DNA of 40,337 nt from Candidatus Martarchaeota archaeon (lineage in GTDB: Archaea > Micrarchaeota > Micrarchaeia > Micrarchaeales > Micrarchaeaceae): assembly GCA_023380795.1 (NCBI GenBank), contig JAMCSF010000022.1, forward strand, positions 1-40,337, given 5' to 3'. Positions 8,236 through 16,638 of this stretch are shown piece after piece. The first letter of the stretch is position 1. Each line of letters begins with the position of its first letter. The position numbers and the translations under genes are program-made. The notes under the pieces are model-generated. The model was given only the letters and a program-made list of their open reading frames with translations, was not told the origin of the DNA and did no database searches.

Positions 8236-8329
8236 TCCCGTTGGAGCGAGTCGAACGCTCAACCTGCCGGTATCTTCTTGACGAAGAATCAAACTACAGC
8301 CGGCCGCTCTGCCATTGAGCTACAACGGG
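8236..8329 (-). tRNA. tRNA-Tyr (GTA) with intron
   Basis: On minus, acceptor CCCGTTG pairs with CAACGGG, discriminator A73; the C1-G72 pair is the archaeal tRNA-Tyr identity element. D arm GCTC/GAGC, anticodon stem GCCGG/CCGGC, loop CTGTAG-A with anticodon GTA, T stem GAGCG/CGCTC with loop TTCGACT. A 22-nt intron at 8272-8293 lies at the canonical 37/38 position and contains a TTCTT/AAGAA hairpin suited to a bulge-helix-bulge. Mature length is 72 nt. Confidence 0.96.
8272..8293 (-). other. tRNA-Tyr intron
   Basis: These 22 nt sit between G37 (8294) and A38 (8271). Removing them restores a seven-base anticodon loop. The TTCTT/AAGAA pairing within the intron is the outer helix of an archaeal splicing-endonuclease substrate. 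Confidence 0.88.
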
Positions 8330-8367
8330 CATAACACTTATTTCGGCAAGAATATTAATAAGTTTAC

Positions 8368-8378
8368 CTTATAAATTT
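8368..8378. promoter_or_regulatory. shared AT-rich TATA element between tRNA-Tyr and the 8439 gene
   Basis: CTTATAAATTT reads as a reasonable TATA box on either strand. It predicts starts near 8399 (+) and 8347 (-), serving the 8439 operon and tRNA-Tyr respectively. Confidence 0.45.
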
Positions 8379-8438
8379 ATCCTATCGCTACCCTAAATTT
8401 CTCCGGTCCGCGGCTCTGGTGATTAGATTACAAACATA

Positions 8439-9200
8439 TTGAAATCCTTCTACGAATCTGCTTTCGGGAAGGTACTTGCGGAGAAGTACAGCCATGGGGC
8501 AAGGATAAGGATAATAAAAAAGGGCCCGTACAAGGAGATGCTCTACAACAGTACGGTTTTTTCGCGCATAGTCGAGGGCCGGCTTCTCACCGGGAGCTAT
8601 TGGGACTACTTCCTTCCTCTTCCATCCCTGTTCGAGAGTCCTAAAATTCTGATAATAGGCCTAGGCGGTGGCACAATACCGTACCAAATCGAGTCTCTAT
8701 ACAGCAACGCCCGAATAGATGTGATAGAAATAGACGAGGCCATCGCGTCAATGTACAAAATATTCATAGGCAAGAGTCTGAAGTCAAACATAATACTCGG
8801 GGACGGCATAGAATACATGGAGTCCCACAGCAACACATACGATATAGTGATACTGGACGCATACGTGGATGACAACATGCCAGAAGAATTTTTCTCAGAC
8901 AAAATGATAAGTTCGGCAAGCTCATCGCTCAAGGAAAAGGGGGTCCTCGCGATAAACTATACGCTCACCTCGCTCGGGATAGCCAATTCGAAGAAGCTTA
9001 CGAAATCACTTGCAAGAATGTTCGAAGTGTACACCCTTTCAATGCCCCCAATATCCGGAAACAGGGTTGTCATATGCTCTAAGGGAGTTGATGCAGGAAG
9101 GCTGAAAGAGATAGGCGCAATGCCAAAGCTCAAGGAAGACCACGCATACATAATCAAGGCGTATTCCAACATGGACGAAGACAATCAGGAAGTAATTTAG
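8439..9200 (+). CDS. spermidine-synthase-fold protein (aminopropyltransferase/methyltransferase-like)
   Basis: A 253-residue Rossmann-fold protein. The cofactor motif ILIIGLGGGTIPYQI starts near residue 71, followed by VIEIDEAIAS, GDGIEYME and YDIVILDAY with VDDNMPEEFFS after it. This order is typical of the spermidine-synthase superfamily. The N-terminus has the short beta-rich segment of that family (YKEMLYNSTVFSRIVEGRLL). Whether it makes a polyamine or is a methyltransferase-like relative cannot be told from motifs. The start is uncertain: TTG 8439 is the first conventional start, but GGTGAT at 8418-8423 is 15 nt away and would fit ATT 8427 better. It leads a plus-strand run with CysRS, 31 nt downstream. 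Confidence 0.8.
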   Translation: MKSFYESAFGKVLAEKYSHGARIRIIKKGPYKEMLYNSTVFSRIVEGRLLTGSYWDYFLPLPSLFESPKILIIGLGGGTIPYQIESLYSNARIDVIEIDEAIASMYKIFIGKSLKSNIILGDGIEYMESHSNTYDIVILDAYVDDNMPEEFFSDKMISSASSSLKEKGVLAINYTLTSLGIANSKKLTKSLARMFEVYTLSMPPISGNRVVICSKGVDAGRLKEIGAMPKLKEDHAYIIKAYSNMDEDNQEVI

Positions 9201-9231
9201 CGTTGACCTAATAAATAAAATCGGTGCTGTT

Positions 9232-10701
9232 TTGCCTTCAATAAAGATGTACAATACCATGTCTCGCAGAATAGAAGACTTCAGGCCTTTGAATCCCCCA
9301 AAGGTAAGAATGTACGCCTGCGGGCCTACGGTTTATTTTTATGCCCACATAGGCAACATGCGCGCCTATGTGTTTGAGGACCTGCTCAGGAAGCTGCTGA
9401 TGCACGAGGGCTATGATGTAAATCATGTGATGAACCTTACAGACGTAGGCCATCTTGCGAGCGACGCCGATACTGGCGAAGACAAGATAAGGAGCGAAGC
9501 CTCAAAGGAGCATAAGAGTATGCCTGAGATTGCCGATTTCTATACAAAGGCCTTCATGAAAGACATATCAAGGCTTAACATAATGATGCCTACCACACTG
9601 GCAAAGGCCTCGGACCACGTCAACGAAATGCTTTCGCTAATAGGTACATTGGACAAGGAAGGCTATCTATATACGATAAAGGATTCAGGCAGTGGGGTGT
9701 ACATGGACACGTCCAAGGTGAAGGACTACGGGAAGCTTTCAGGAAGGACGTTCGAAGAGCTGAACAAGGGGCAGCAGGCTGGCGCCAGGGTCGACAGGCC
9801 AGAAGGGCTGAAAAACATAACGGATTTTGCAGTATGGCGTTTCGCCCCGGAAAGCTTGAAGGAGATGGTATGGGACTCGAAGTTCGGGAGGGGCTTTCCC
9901 GGATGGCACATAGAATGCAGCGCAATGAGCATGAAATACCTCGGAAATACGTTTGACATCCATTGCGGCGGAATAGACCACATACCAATCCATCACACAA
10001 ACGAGATAGCGCAGTCAGAATCGGCTACAGGGGCAACGTTTGTCGACTACTGGTTCCACGTCAATTTCCTGACTGTAGACGGCGAGAAGATGGCGAAATC
10101 GGTAGGCAACATATACACGCTGGATGACCTAGTCAAAAAGGGCTTCTCGCCGCTCGCTTACAGGTATTTCCTTCTCGGTTCTCATTACAGGAGCCAGCAG
10201 AATTTTACGTTTGACGCGCTGCAAAACGCGCAGAACACGATAAATTCCATATATGCAGTGGCGCAAAAGCTCACAAAGGTATCTGCGAAATTCGACAAGC
10301 TGGACAAGGAAACAATAAAGTTTGCAGAAAACATACGCGTCAAATTTTTCAGCGCCATAAGCAACGATTTCAACACTCCGGAAGCCCTTGCGGCAATGCA
10401 CGAGCTCGTATCCAAGGCTGCCAACCTCGTAGAAACAGGCAGCATAGGCATAGACGCATCGTCGCTTATTCTGAACGTGCTTCTTGATTTTGACTCAGTC
10501 CTTGGGATAAGCATAGACAATTACGCCAAGGAGAAAAGCCTTCCTGCAGGTGCTGAGGAACTTCTCAAGGCGCGCGACCAGGCGCGAGCATCCAAGGACT
10601 TCGCCAAGGCCGACGAGTTGCGCAAAGAGCTTGAAGAAAAGTTCGGAGTAGTGGTAGAAGATGCACAGGACGGCAGCAGATGGTTTTTGAAGGTGCAGTG
10701 A
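9232..10701 (+). CDS. cysS: cysteinyl-tRNA synthetase
   Basis: Class I synthetase that charges tRNA-Cys, 489 residues and full length. Signature elements are the zinc ligands C30 (YACGPT) and C229 (HIECSAM) with the IHHTNE segment, the HIGN form of the HIGH motif at H39, and K286-M-A-K-S290 as the KMSKS loop. The C-terminal anticodon-binding region ends in SRWFLKVQ. TTG 9232 is preferred because GGTG (9223-9226) lies 5 nt upstream and the protein then starts at the family's usual point. It lies 31 nt after the spermidine-synthase-like gene and is followed after 2 nt by the methyltransferase, so the three are probably one transcript. Confidence 0.96.
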   Translation: MPSIKMYNTMSRRIEDFRPLNPPKVRMYACGPTVYFYAHIGNMRAYVFEDLLRKLLMHEGYDVNHVMNLTDVGHLASDADTGEDKIRSEASKEHKSMPEIADFYTKAFMKDISRLNIMMPTTLAKASDHVNEMLSLIGTLDKEGYLYTIKDSGSGVYMDTSKVKDYGKLSGRTFEELNKGQQAGARVDRPEGLKNITDFAVWRFAPESLKEMVWDSKFGRGFPGWHIECSAMSMKYLGNTFDIHCGGIDHIPIHHTNEIAQSESATGATFVDYWFHVNFLTVDGEKMAKSVGNIYTLDDLVKKGFSPLAYRYFLLGSHYRSQQNFTFDALQNAQNTINSIYAVAQKLTKVSAKFDKLDKETIKFAENIRVKFFSAISNDFNTPEALAAMHELVSKAANLVETGSIGIDASSLILNVLLDFDSVLGISIDNYAKEKSLPAGAEELLKARDQARASKDFAKADELRKELEEKFGVVVEDAQDGSRWFLKVQ

Positions 10702-10703
10702 AA

Positions 10704-11297
10704 ATGCGCGGAAAGGAGCCCAAGGACGAGAGCTTCGGTTTCTTCACCTCAAGGCTTTACAGGCTCTTTTCAAACACGTTCCCAAGCATGAAATCATTCT
10801 ACTCTTTCATAATCTCGGATATCGCGAATTATCGGTTCTCCTCGATGCTTGACATAGGCTGCGGCCCCGGAATTCTGGACGCAAAAATTGCGCGCATGTT
10901 TCCCAAAGCCAAAATATGCGGTATAGATCCGTCAAAAGACATGATAAAGCAGGCTTCCGCTCTGGCCAAGCGCGAAGGTATCGGCAATCTGGAATTCGCA
11001 ATAGGGAAAAATACAGAAATACCGTTAGATTTTAAATTTGACCTTGTAATAACTACCCTGTCATTCCACCACTGGGCCGTAAAGCGCGATGCCTTGGAAT
11101 ACATAGCAGGGCATCTTGCCGATGGCGGGAAAATAGCCATATACGAATTCCTCAAGCCTGAGAAAGGAATAGGGATTTCAGGCAGCCATTCGCTTAGCGT
11201 CAGGGAAGCCAACTCATACTCTGAAATTCCAAGGCTCAGGCCCGCAAGCGTCGCAACAGAAAAAGGTTTCATAAAAGTGGTTTTGGAAAAGGCCTAA
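10704..11297 (+). CDS. class I SAM-dependent methyltransferase
   Basis: A 197-residue methyltransferase of the UbiE/Methyltransf_11 type. Motif I is MLDIGCGPGILDAKIA, the acidic loop ICGIDPSKDM, then LVITTLSFHHW and a GGKIAIYEFLKP strand. The substrate is unknown. The N-terminal FFTSRLYRLFSNTFPSMKSFY resembles the lead helix of the UbiE/BioC group. ATG 10704 is chosen over ATG 10680, which overlaps CysRS, because AGGTG lies at 10691-10695 with 8 nt spacing. Its stop codon overlaps the AglB stop on the other strand by four bases (CTAA at 11294-11297), so the two transcripts must converge. Confidence 0.9.
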   Translation: MRGKEPKDESFGFFTSRLYRLFSNTFPSMKSFYSFIISDIANYRFSSMLDIGCGPGILDAKIARMFPKAKICGIDPSKDMIKQASALAKREGIGNLEFAIGKNTEIPLDFKFDLVITTLSFHHWAVKRDALEYIAGHLADGGKIAIYEFLKPEKGIGISGSHSLSVREANSYSEIPRLRPASVATEKGFIKVVLEKA

Positions 11298-13663
11298 GAA
11301 GTGGAATTAGTATAGCTTATCTTGAATATTCTGCTGTCGGAGTTCCTGTAAATGAGTTTCATGCTTACCCCAGTGCCGTTTCCATAATCGCAGCCTGCTT
11401 TATTGCATCCATAAAGGAACTTGAACATGTTGCTCTTAGTAAAGTTTTCTCCCACGAGCGCAGCGCTTGTTATATTATGTCCCAAATAAGTCATGAAGAA
11501 TGTATAGTTTGCAGCTGCTCCGGTAACGTTGTGCTCTATATATGTGTCATTCGCGTAATTGTATAGGACAGTGTGCTTTAAGATCGTGTATCTGCCATTG
11601 CTTCCTATTCCTGTTTCGACATCGCTTGGATTGGAAAGATTCAGGAGCATAACTCCACTTAGCCCGCTGTTTCCCTGGGAGACGAAGAAGAGCCTTTCGA
11701 ATGTGCTGTTGCTCGTCTCGTTAACGCTGCTAAACACGTCATAGCCGTAAGTTGCTGCTATGGTGTTGCTAAGGTTGCCTTCGGTAGCTATGCCACCAAG
11801 CTCCTGCAGCCAATAATATCTTGCCAGTAGGTATTCAGGCCTGTGTGTCTCGTTAATCAGGTAGCGCGTATCTGGAGTCGTATTCAGTATGAATCTAGCG
11901 AAGCCTGCAATGAGTGTTGGGTTCTGGCCTCCGACGCTATCCATGGCACTTGTCCTGTTAGCCCAGCCCTCTATGACGGAGCCGTCTGGCCATACTGCAA
12001 GGAAAGTAGCATTGGTTGGGGTATTGTTCTTTACCCATGTAAGAGCTGAAAGAAAATTTGCGTTTATGCCATCAGCCTGCACTGACGTGAAAGATTCAAG
12101 GTTTGTCAAGTATAACATGTATACCAGTATGAATATTGCCACTGCTGCGAACACTAGCCTTCCGTAAGTCGCAATTCCTTTTTTCGCGTTCTTCAAGACA
12201 TCGTTGTCAAACCCTAATAATCTCCCTATCGCGTAAAGCCCGTACGCTGCAAATATTGCTATTGGCACTGCCACTATGGAATTGAATCTCACAGCATTGA
12301 TTTGTAGGTAAAAAGTTGCCACAAAATAAGCCAGCATTACTAAGAATTCAGGGGAAAAATTTAGCCTGTGCAATACTGTGTACTTCTGCTTAAGATATAT
12401 CCTGTTTGCAAAGAGCAGATACAGGATTATGCCAACTGGGGCAAGGAAGAGCTGGTATGCAAAGCTCGCCCAAAGGAACGCAAACGTCGGGGGTTGCAGC
12501 TCCTGTATAGTTACGTTTAAGTGGCTGCTCGCTATTACGAGCCCGCCGCCGCTCGCTATCTGCGCCAGAAATCCACCGAAAAATACTATTACTACTACCA
12601 GTGCAATAACCACTACTGCCACAATGAACTTTGCCCTGGCCAAAGTGTTCATCGTGAATTTTGGGAATTTTTCCCTGTTTTGTATGAAATAATAGCTCAG
12701 CAACGCCCCCATAACTATTGGCCCGTAGAATATGAAAAAGTGCAGGCTGGACAGTGCCTGCGTCGCCCTTACTATCGTAAGCGCCATCCACATGTGCTGC
12801 ATCGCATACGTAAGCAGAAGCGCAAAAGCGAGCACAAGCGAATCTTTGATGAGCTGCAAGTCTGCCGTTATGTAGCCAAGCACCGTTACGAATATGACTG
12901 CGAGCATATAGACTATTACCGTAAACGGAGCTCCGTTCCATACTGCAGTCCCAACCCCAAGCACGAAAGCCGCTAGCAGTGCGAACATTACCTTCTTTCT
13001 GAAGCTCTTGGCCCTGAATACTGCTATGAAGAATATGAGCGAAAGAATCATAAAAGAGGTTATAAATCCGTCTCCCCTGTATACGAGCGCAGCAGTCCTG
13101 GCAATGTCTCCGCTGGATATTGCCACAAAAAACATCGCAAGGAAGCCAAGCACCCTGCTTTTGGCGAAATACCTCACAATGTAATATGCCCCTATCGCGT
13201 CAAGCACTCCGAAGAGTATCGGCACCAGCCTCATCACAGTATAATAGCTGGCACCGAAGTACCTCAGTATTGCATACGGGAAAAGCGTGACGAAGTATAA
13301 GCCAAGCGGCTCTGAAATCTCGAAATGGGTGGGGAATCCTGAAAGAACCAAAGTCCTGGGTATAGCAAAATCATGCGTGACTGCAGCCCTTATGACAGAA
13401 AAATGGTAAAAGCCGTCTGGCTCAAAGAATCCGGCGTACTTCAGCATGCCGGTCCTTAGGTATATGTCGAGAATTATTATGATTATGAAAAGCGCTATTG
13501 CCGCATAGCCGTATTTGCTTATGGGGAGCATTGCCCTCGTGCCTTTGCTTTTGCTTGCATCGTGCCCTGCATCGGCGCCTGCGCTGGTTTCGGTGCTAAC
13601 CTTCGGTACGCTCTCTTCATGCTTCTCCGCAATCCCTACTTCTGCTTCCTGTCCAGAATCCAT
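11294..13663 (-). CDS. aglB: AglB/STT3 oligosaccharyltransferase
   Basis: Membrane enzyme that transfers lipid-linked glycans to Asn in N-x-S/T sequons on the outer face of the membrane. A ~45-residue charged cytosolic tail precedes the first helix (YAAIALFIIIIILDIYL). The first catalytic acidic motif is FFEPDGFYHF (E81-P-D83), then a dozen or so helices. The globular C-terminal domain begins near LTWVKNNTPTNATFLAVWPD, where W558-P-D-G561 occupies the place of the family's WWDYG signature. At 789 residues the size is normal for short AglBs. ATG 13663 is preferred over TTG 13693: the TATA box at 13712-13721 predicts a start site near 13690, which would leave TTG at the very 5' end. It adjoins a locus full of sequons, its presumed targets. 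Confidence 0.92.
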   Translation of the reverse strand: MDSGQEAEVGIAEKHEESVPKVSTETSAGADAGHDASKSKGTRAMLPISKYGYAAIALFIIIIILDIYLRTGMLKYAGFFEPDGFYHFSVIRAAVTHDFAIPRTLVLSGFPTHFEISEPLGLYFVTLFPYAILRYFGASYYTVMRLVPILFGVLDAIGAYYIVRYFAKSRVLGFLAMFFVAISSGDIARTAALVYRGDGFITSFMILSLIFFIAVFRAKSFRKKVMFALLAAFVLGVGTAVWNGAPFTVIVYMLAVIFVTVLGYITADLQLIKDSLVLAFALLLTYAMQHMWMALTIVRATQALSSLHFFIFYGPIVMGALLSYYFIQNREKFPKFTMNTLARAKFIVAVVVIALVVVIVFFGGFLAQIASGGGLVIASSHLNVTIQELQPPTFAFLWASFAYQLFLAPVGIILYLLFANRIYLKQKYTVLHRLNFSPEFLVMLAYFVATFYLQINAVRFNSIVAVPIAIFAAYGLYAIGRLLGFDNDVLKNAKKGIATYGRLVFAAVAIFILVYMLYLTNLESFTSVQADGINANFLSALTWVKNNTPTNATFLAVWPDGSVIEGWANRTSAMDSVGGQNPTLIAGFARFILNTTPDTRYLINETHRPEYLLARYYWLQELGGIATEGNLSNTIAATYGYDVFSSVNETSNSTFERLFFVSQGNSGLSGVMLLNLSNPSDVETGIGSNGRYTILKHTVLYNYANDTYIEHNVTGAAANYTFFMTYLGHNITSAALVGENFTKSNMFKFLYGCNKAGCDYGNGTGVSMKLIYRNSDSRIFKISYTNSTS

Positions 13664-13711
13664 AAACAGACCAAACCTGCTAGCGAGAATCAAGTCAATA
13701 AAGCCTTTTTG

Positions 13712-13721
13712 TTATAAACTT
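13712..13721 (-). promoter_or_regulatory. TATA box for aglB
   Basis: AGTTTATAAC on minus, followed by a ~27-nt predicted leader to ATG 13663. Confidence 0.5.
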
Positions 13722-13798
13722 TTTTAATGGTTATCCTATCATGCGAAGGCTCCGCCATAAAATCCACGGTAACCATAATGGCAAAGGGAATAAAAATA

Positions 13799-13817
13799 CT
13801 ACTAAATATATTAGTAG
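13799..13817. promoter_or_regulatory. palindrome enclosing the TATA box of the surface operon
   Basis: CTACTAA-ATATA-TTAGTAG has perfect 7-bp arms around an ATATA core. Read on plus, AAATATATTA is a good TATA box; initiation would fall near 13835, giving a 25-nt leader to ATG 13861. A repressor bound to the arms would cover the TATA box, so this is a candidate operator for the 18-kb surface unit. Confidence 0.5.
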
Positions 13818-13860
13818 ATATATTATATGGAAACGCTGCTCGACCAAGCCTGGAGATATC

Positions 13861-15882
13861 ATGAATATCAAAAAATACAAAGCGATGGCCTTTGTTGCGC
13901 TTTTCGCGTTTATAATACTTGCATCCTATCCCTCATACTCTAACGCAAATACTGTAAGAGTAAATGCCTCAATAAACGCGGTGTGTCAGTTCGCCCTGTA
14001 CAATACCCATTCAGTTGTATATCCGTTGCTTTCAAACATTTCAGTAAGCTTCGCCTCCCAAGATCTTGCAAACTGCTCAATATCTAGCATGCCAGGCACC
14101 ATGGAAGTTTTTTACCCTAACGGCACCAAGGCATTAAATTTCAGCGCAGATTTCTATAATTTTACCAATTCCCAAACAGAGTATCATTTTCCTGCTTCTT
14201 TCAACAGTCTCAAGCAGGGCAATTACACAGCAAACATAACTCTCGAAGAGACTGCAACTTATAAAAATTCGACTACAATATCGCTGATACTTCTCAATCC
14301 TCCTAACGTTATAGCCAGCAACATGACAGTGGGCAATGTAAGCTATGGCTCTCAGCTTCCGGTTTCCTTAAGGCTACACAACAATGGCTCTTTGGCATCC
14401 AATACTGTCACGCTCTACATAAGGATAAACGGCACCGCTTCATTCAACAGAAGCTATGTTTTGAGCCCACTCGCCCCGAACCAGACTTTCCCGATAATAT
14501 TATCCCTAAGCAACGTCACTAATGTTCCGGGTCCATACAAAATATATGCATATGCTGGCTTCAGCTCATACGGCAGGGCATTCCTGTCCAATATCGTCAA
14601 AGCCAACTACACTGTCCCTTCTCCTCCGTCCACTTCAAAAATACCCTCGAACAGGACTACTACACCGATAGTAAAACCTCCATATGTGTATATAACAACA
14701 ATTCCGATATATTCTTCAATACCTTATGGCACGTCAGCAGTCTCATCGCTTGGGCTAAAGGACATAATAGCACAGCCAGAAACGATCACTCTAAGCATAA
14801 ACAGCACCTACTCAAACTTGATGAGTGTTTCGGCAACGTCGCTTTCGCTCAAGCCCAACCAGACTGAGCTCGTGCAGGTATATGCCAACGGAAAGACAAA
14901 TAAGCCCGGAAGCTACATAGTGCCAATAGGGATAAATGCCACCCTGGCCAACGGCACTTCGTCGTTGCAGACAGAATACGTGTCATTCACCGTCTACAAC
15001 AAGACCAACTCTACTGCTTCGATAAATTACAACGTCGCGCTGCAAAACGACACCACATCAGCACTGGGAACGGTCACCGTTTCCGGATCCGCCAATGCAA
15101 GCCTGAAGAACACAACCCTGCTCACCATAATACCTGAGGCCGAGGTCTCATCTGCCAACGACATAAACGCATACGGGCTGCCCAACAGGCTCGAAGTAGT
15201 CAACAACTCCTATTACATAATATGGAATATAAGCAGCATACCTGCATCAAAGCAGGTAATAGTATACTACTCGATAACGAATCCCAAAAGTCAGTCCCTT
15301 CTCAGCGACATACAAAACATACTGTATTCCCCGTCTGCAATATCTTTCCTTAAGCTTTTCAGGATAACTAGCCTGTCACTGCCAACGCTTTTCACCAACT
15401 CGCTTGGATTCATCAATGTCTCGGCAATATACACTGGGATGCTCCCTAGCACGGTTTCGCTTTATGTGGTAAGCTCTCCTGGCCTCAAGGTCACAAACGC
15501 CTCATATAGTCAGGGCATGGTTCCAAATCAGCAGATTTTCCACTCTTTCAAGATAGCTTCAGGGCCGGTTCCCGGGACGTATCTGCTGTACATGTACGCT
15601 TCTGCTGCAGGCATAAATTACAACTACACGCTGCCGCTGCTGGTTGAAAAGCTGACCCCTTCAACTACTGTGCTTACCACAGTGCCACCTACTCCAGTGC
15701 CTCAAAGAAGCTTATACGCCTACGCTGCTTATGCTGCCATAGCTATAACGCTGATAGCGGTTGTCACGTACGCTACATATAAATATAAAAACAAGCCTAA
15801 ATACAATCCGAAAGTGGCCAAGGAACTTGTCGAAATTACCAAAAACGAGCGTTCAAAGAAGGGCAGAGGTGCGTCGAAATGA
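13861..15882 (+). CDS. single-pass surface protein with signal peptide and C-terminal anchor
   Basis: A 673-residue type I membrane protein I cannot assign to a named family. A Sec-type signal peptide occupies about residues 1-31 (MNIKKYKAMAFVALFAFIIL, cleavage after YSNA). The extracellular part is beta-rich, with CARDB/COG1361-like segments (NNGSLASNTVTLYIRINGT; FTVYNKTNSTASINYNVAL), very many N-x-S/T sequons, and a Pro/Thr-rich stretch before the anchor. The transmembrane helix is near AAYAAIAITLIAVVTYATY, followed by a basic cytosolic tail of ~35 residues (YKNKPKYNPKVAKELVEITK...). ATG 13861 has GGAGAT just upstream; an in-frame ATG at 13741 would put 40 basic residues before the signal peptide. 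Its stop overlaps the ATPase start (ATGA), so the two are translationally coupled and the tail may contact the ATPase. Confidence 0.85.
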   Translation: MNIKKYKAMAFVALFAFIILASYPSYSNANTVRVNASINAVCQFALYNTHSVVYPLLSNISVSFASQDLANCSISSMPGTMEVFYPNGTKALNFSADFYNFTNSQTEYHFPASFNSLKQGNYTANITLEETATYKNSTTISLILLNPPNVIASNMTVGNVSYGSQLPVSLRLHNNGSLASNTVTLYIRINGTASFNRSYVLSPLAPNQTFPIILSLSNVTNVPGPYKIYAYAGFSSYGRAFLSNIVKANYTVPSPPSTSKIPSNRTTTPIVKPPYVYITTIPIYSSIPYGTSAVSSLGLKDIIAQPETITLSINSTYSNLMSVSATSLSLKPNQTELVQVYANGKTNKPGSYIVPIGINATLANGTSSLQTEYVSFTVYNKTNSTASINYNVALQNDTTSALGTVTVSGSANASLKNTTLLTIIPEAEVSSANDINAYGLPNRLEVVNNSYYIIWNISSIPASKQVIVYYSITNPKSQSLLSDIQNILYSPSAISFLKLFRITSLSLPTLFTNSLGFINVSAIYTGMLPSTVSLYVVSSPGLKVTNASYSQGMVPNQQIFHSFKIASGPVPGTYLLYMYASAAGINYNYTLPLLVEKLTPSTTVLTTVPPTPVPQRSLYAYAAYAAIAITLIAVVTYATYKYKNKPKYNPKVAKELVEITKNERSKKGRGASK

Positions 15883-16625
15883 CCAAAACATCAAGCATAA
15901 TGGTGGCTTCCATAAAAGGCGGGGTAGGGAAGACCACTGTGGCTGTCAATCTCGCTGTGGCGCTCAGCATAGCAGGGTACAAAACCCTGCTCTATGAAAT
16001 GGATACCGTAAATCCTGGCGTGAGCTACCATCTGGGCAAGCTTGACGACGAATCCAGTGTCCAGGTGTACAAACCTACTGGCCTGCAATACTCCCCTGCG
16101 CGAGTGTCCGAATCTTATGGTGCTACCGAGCAGGAGCGGGCTTCACAGCTTGAATCGGAAATTAAAAGCGGCAATTATGATTTCGTTGTCATAGACACAC
16201 AATCGGCTGACAAGTCCCTGCTAAAGAGGCACTTTGACATGGGCTTAATAATAATAAATCCGGACGAGCAGTCATGCGCTGCAGGCATAATGGCTAAAGA
16301 CCTGCTGGAATCGTCTGGAGCCAAATGCAACATAATGCTGAACAGGGGGTTCGAAAAGCCTTATGCGCTGAGCGACAGGGAGATAGAAGAGATGTTCGGC
16401 ACCCCAATAATGGCCAAGGCCGAAGAGGACCTTTCGCTTCGCAAGAGCCTTCTGGAACACGTTCCCAACATAATAACTGAGAACGCTCCAAAGTTCAACT
16501 CCCAGATAAGCAATCTGGCAAGAGTATACGCTGCGATGATCGACGAAGATTATGCGCAAAAATTCGAAAATTTCGGCAAGGAACTCAACAGGGCAAAATC
16601 CGAAATCAAAAAATTGCAGCGATAA
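15879..16625 (+). CDS. MinD/ParA-like P-loop ATPase
   Basis: A 248-residue ATPase of the SIMIBI class that normally cycles between ATP-bound dimers and monomers to position membrane or DNA cargo. The deviant Walker A is K13-G-G-V-G-K-T-T20, switch I region YEMDTVNPGV follows, and Walker B is FVVIDTQS with D106. The mid region (IIINPDEQSCAAGIMAKDLLESSG) matches the MinD/Soj fold. The C-terminal ~25 residues (FENFGKELNRAKSEIKKLQR) form a charged, possibly amphipathic helix, where MinD proteins carry a membrane-targeting sequence. No transmembrane segment. It lies between a membrane-anchored surface protein (ATGA overlap) and a giant pilin-type protein (13-nt gap). I infer a role in localising or assembling these surface proteins rather than chromosome partition. 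Confidence 0.9.
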   Translation: MTKTSSIMVASIKGGVGKTTVAVNLAVALSIAGYKTLLYEMDTVNPGVSYHLGKLDDESSVQVYKPTGLQYSPARVSESYGATEQERASQLESEIKSGNYDFVVIDTQSADKSLLKRHFDMGLIIINPDEQSCAAGIMAKDLLESSGAKCNIMLNRGFEKPYALSDREIEEMFGTPIMAKAEEDLSLRKSLLEHVPNIITENAPKFNSQISNLARVYAAMIDEDYAQKFENFGKELNRAKSEIKKLQR

Positions 16626-16638
16626 ATCACATGGTCAA

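Noticed and set aside
16552-16638. Longer N-terminus for the giant protein starting inside the ATPase gene
   Set aside because: It would overlap the ATPase by 74 nt and place ~60 polar residues before the class III signal peptide, against the short heads of such signals.
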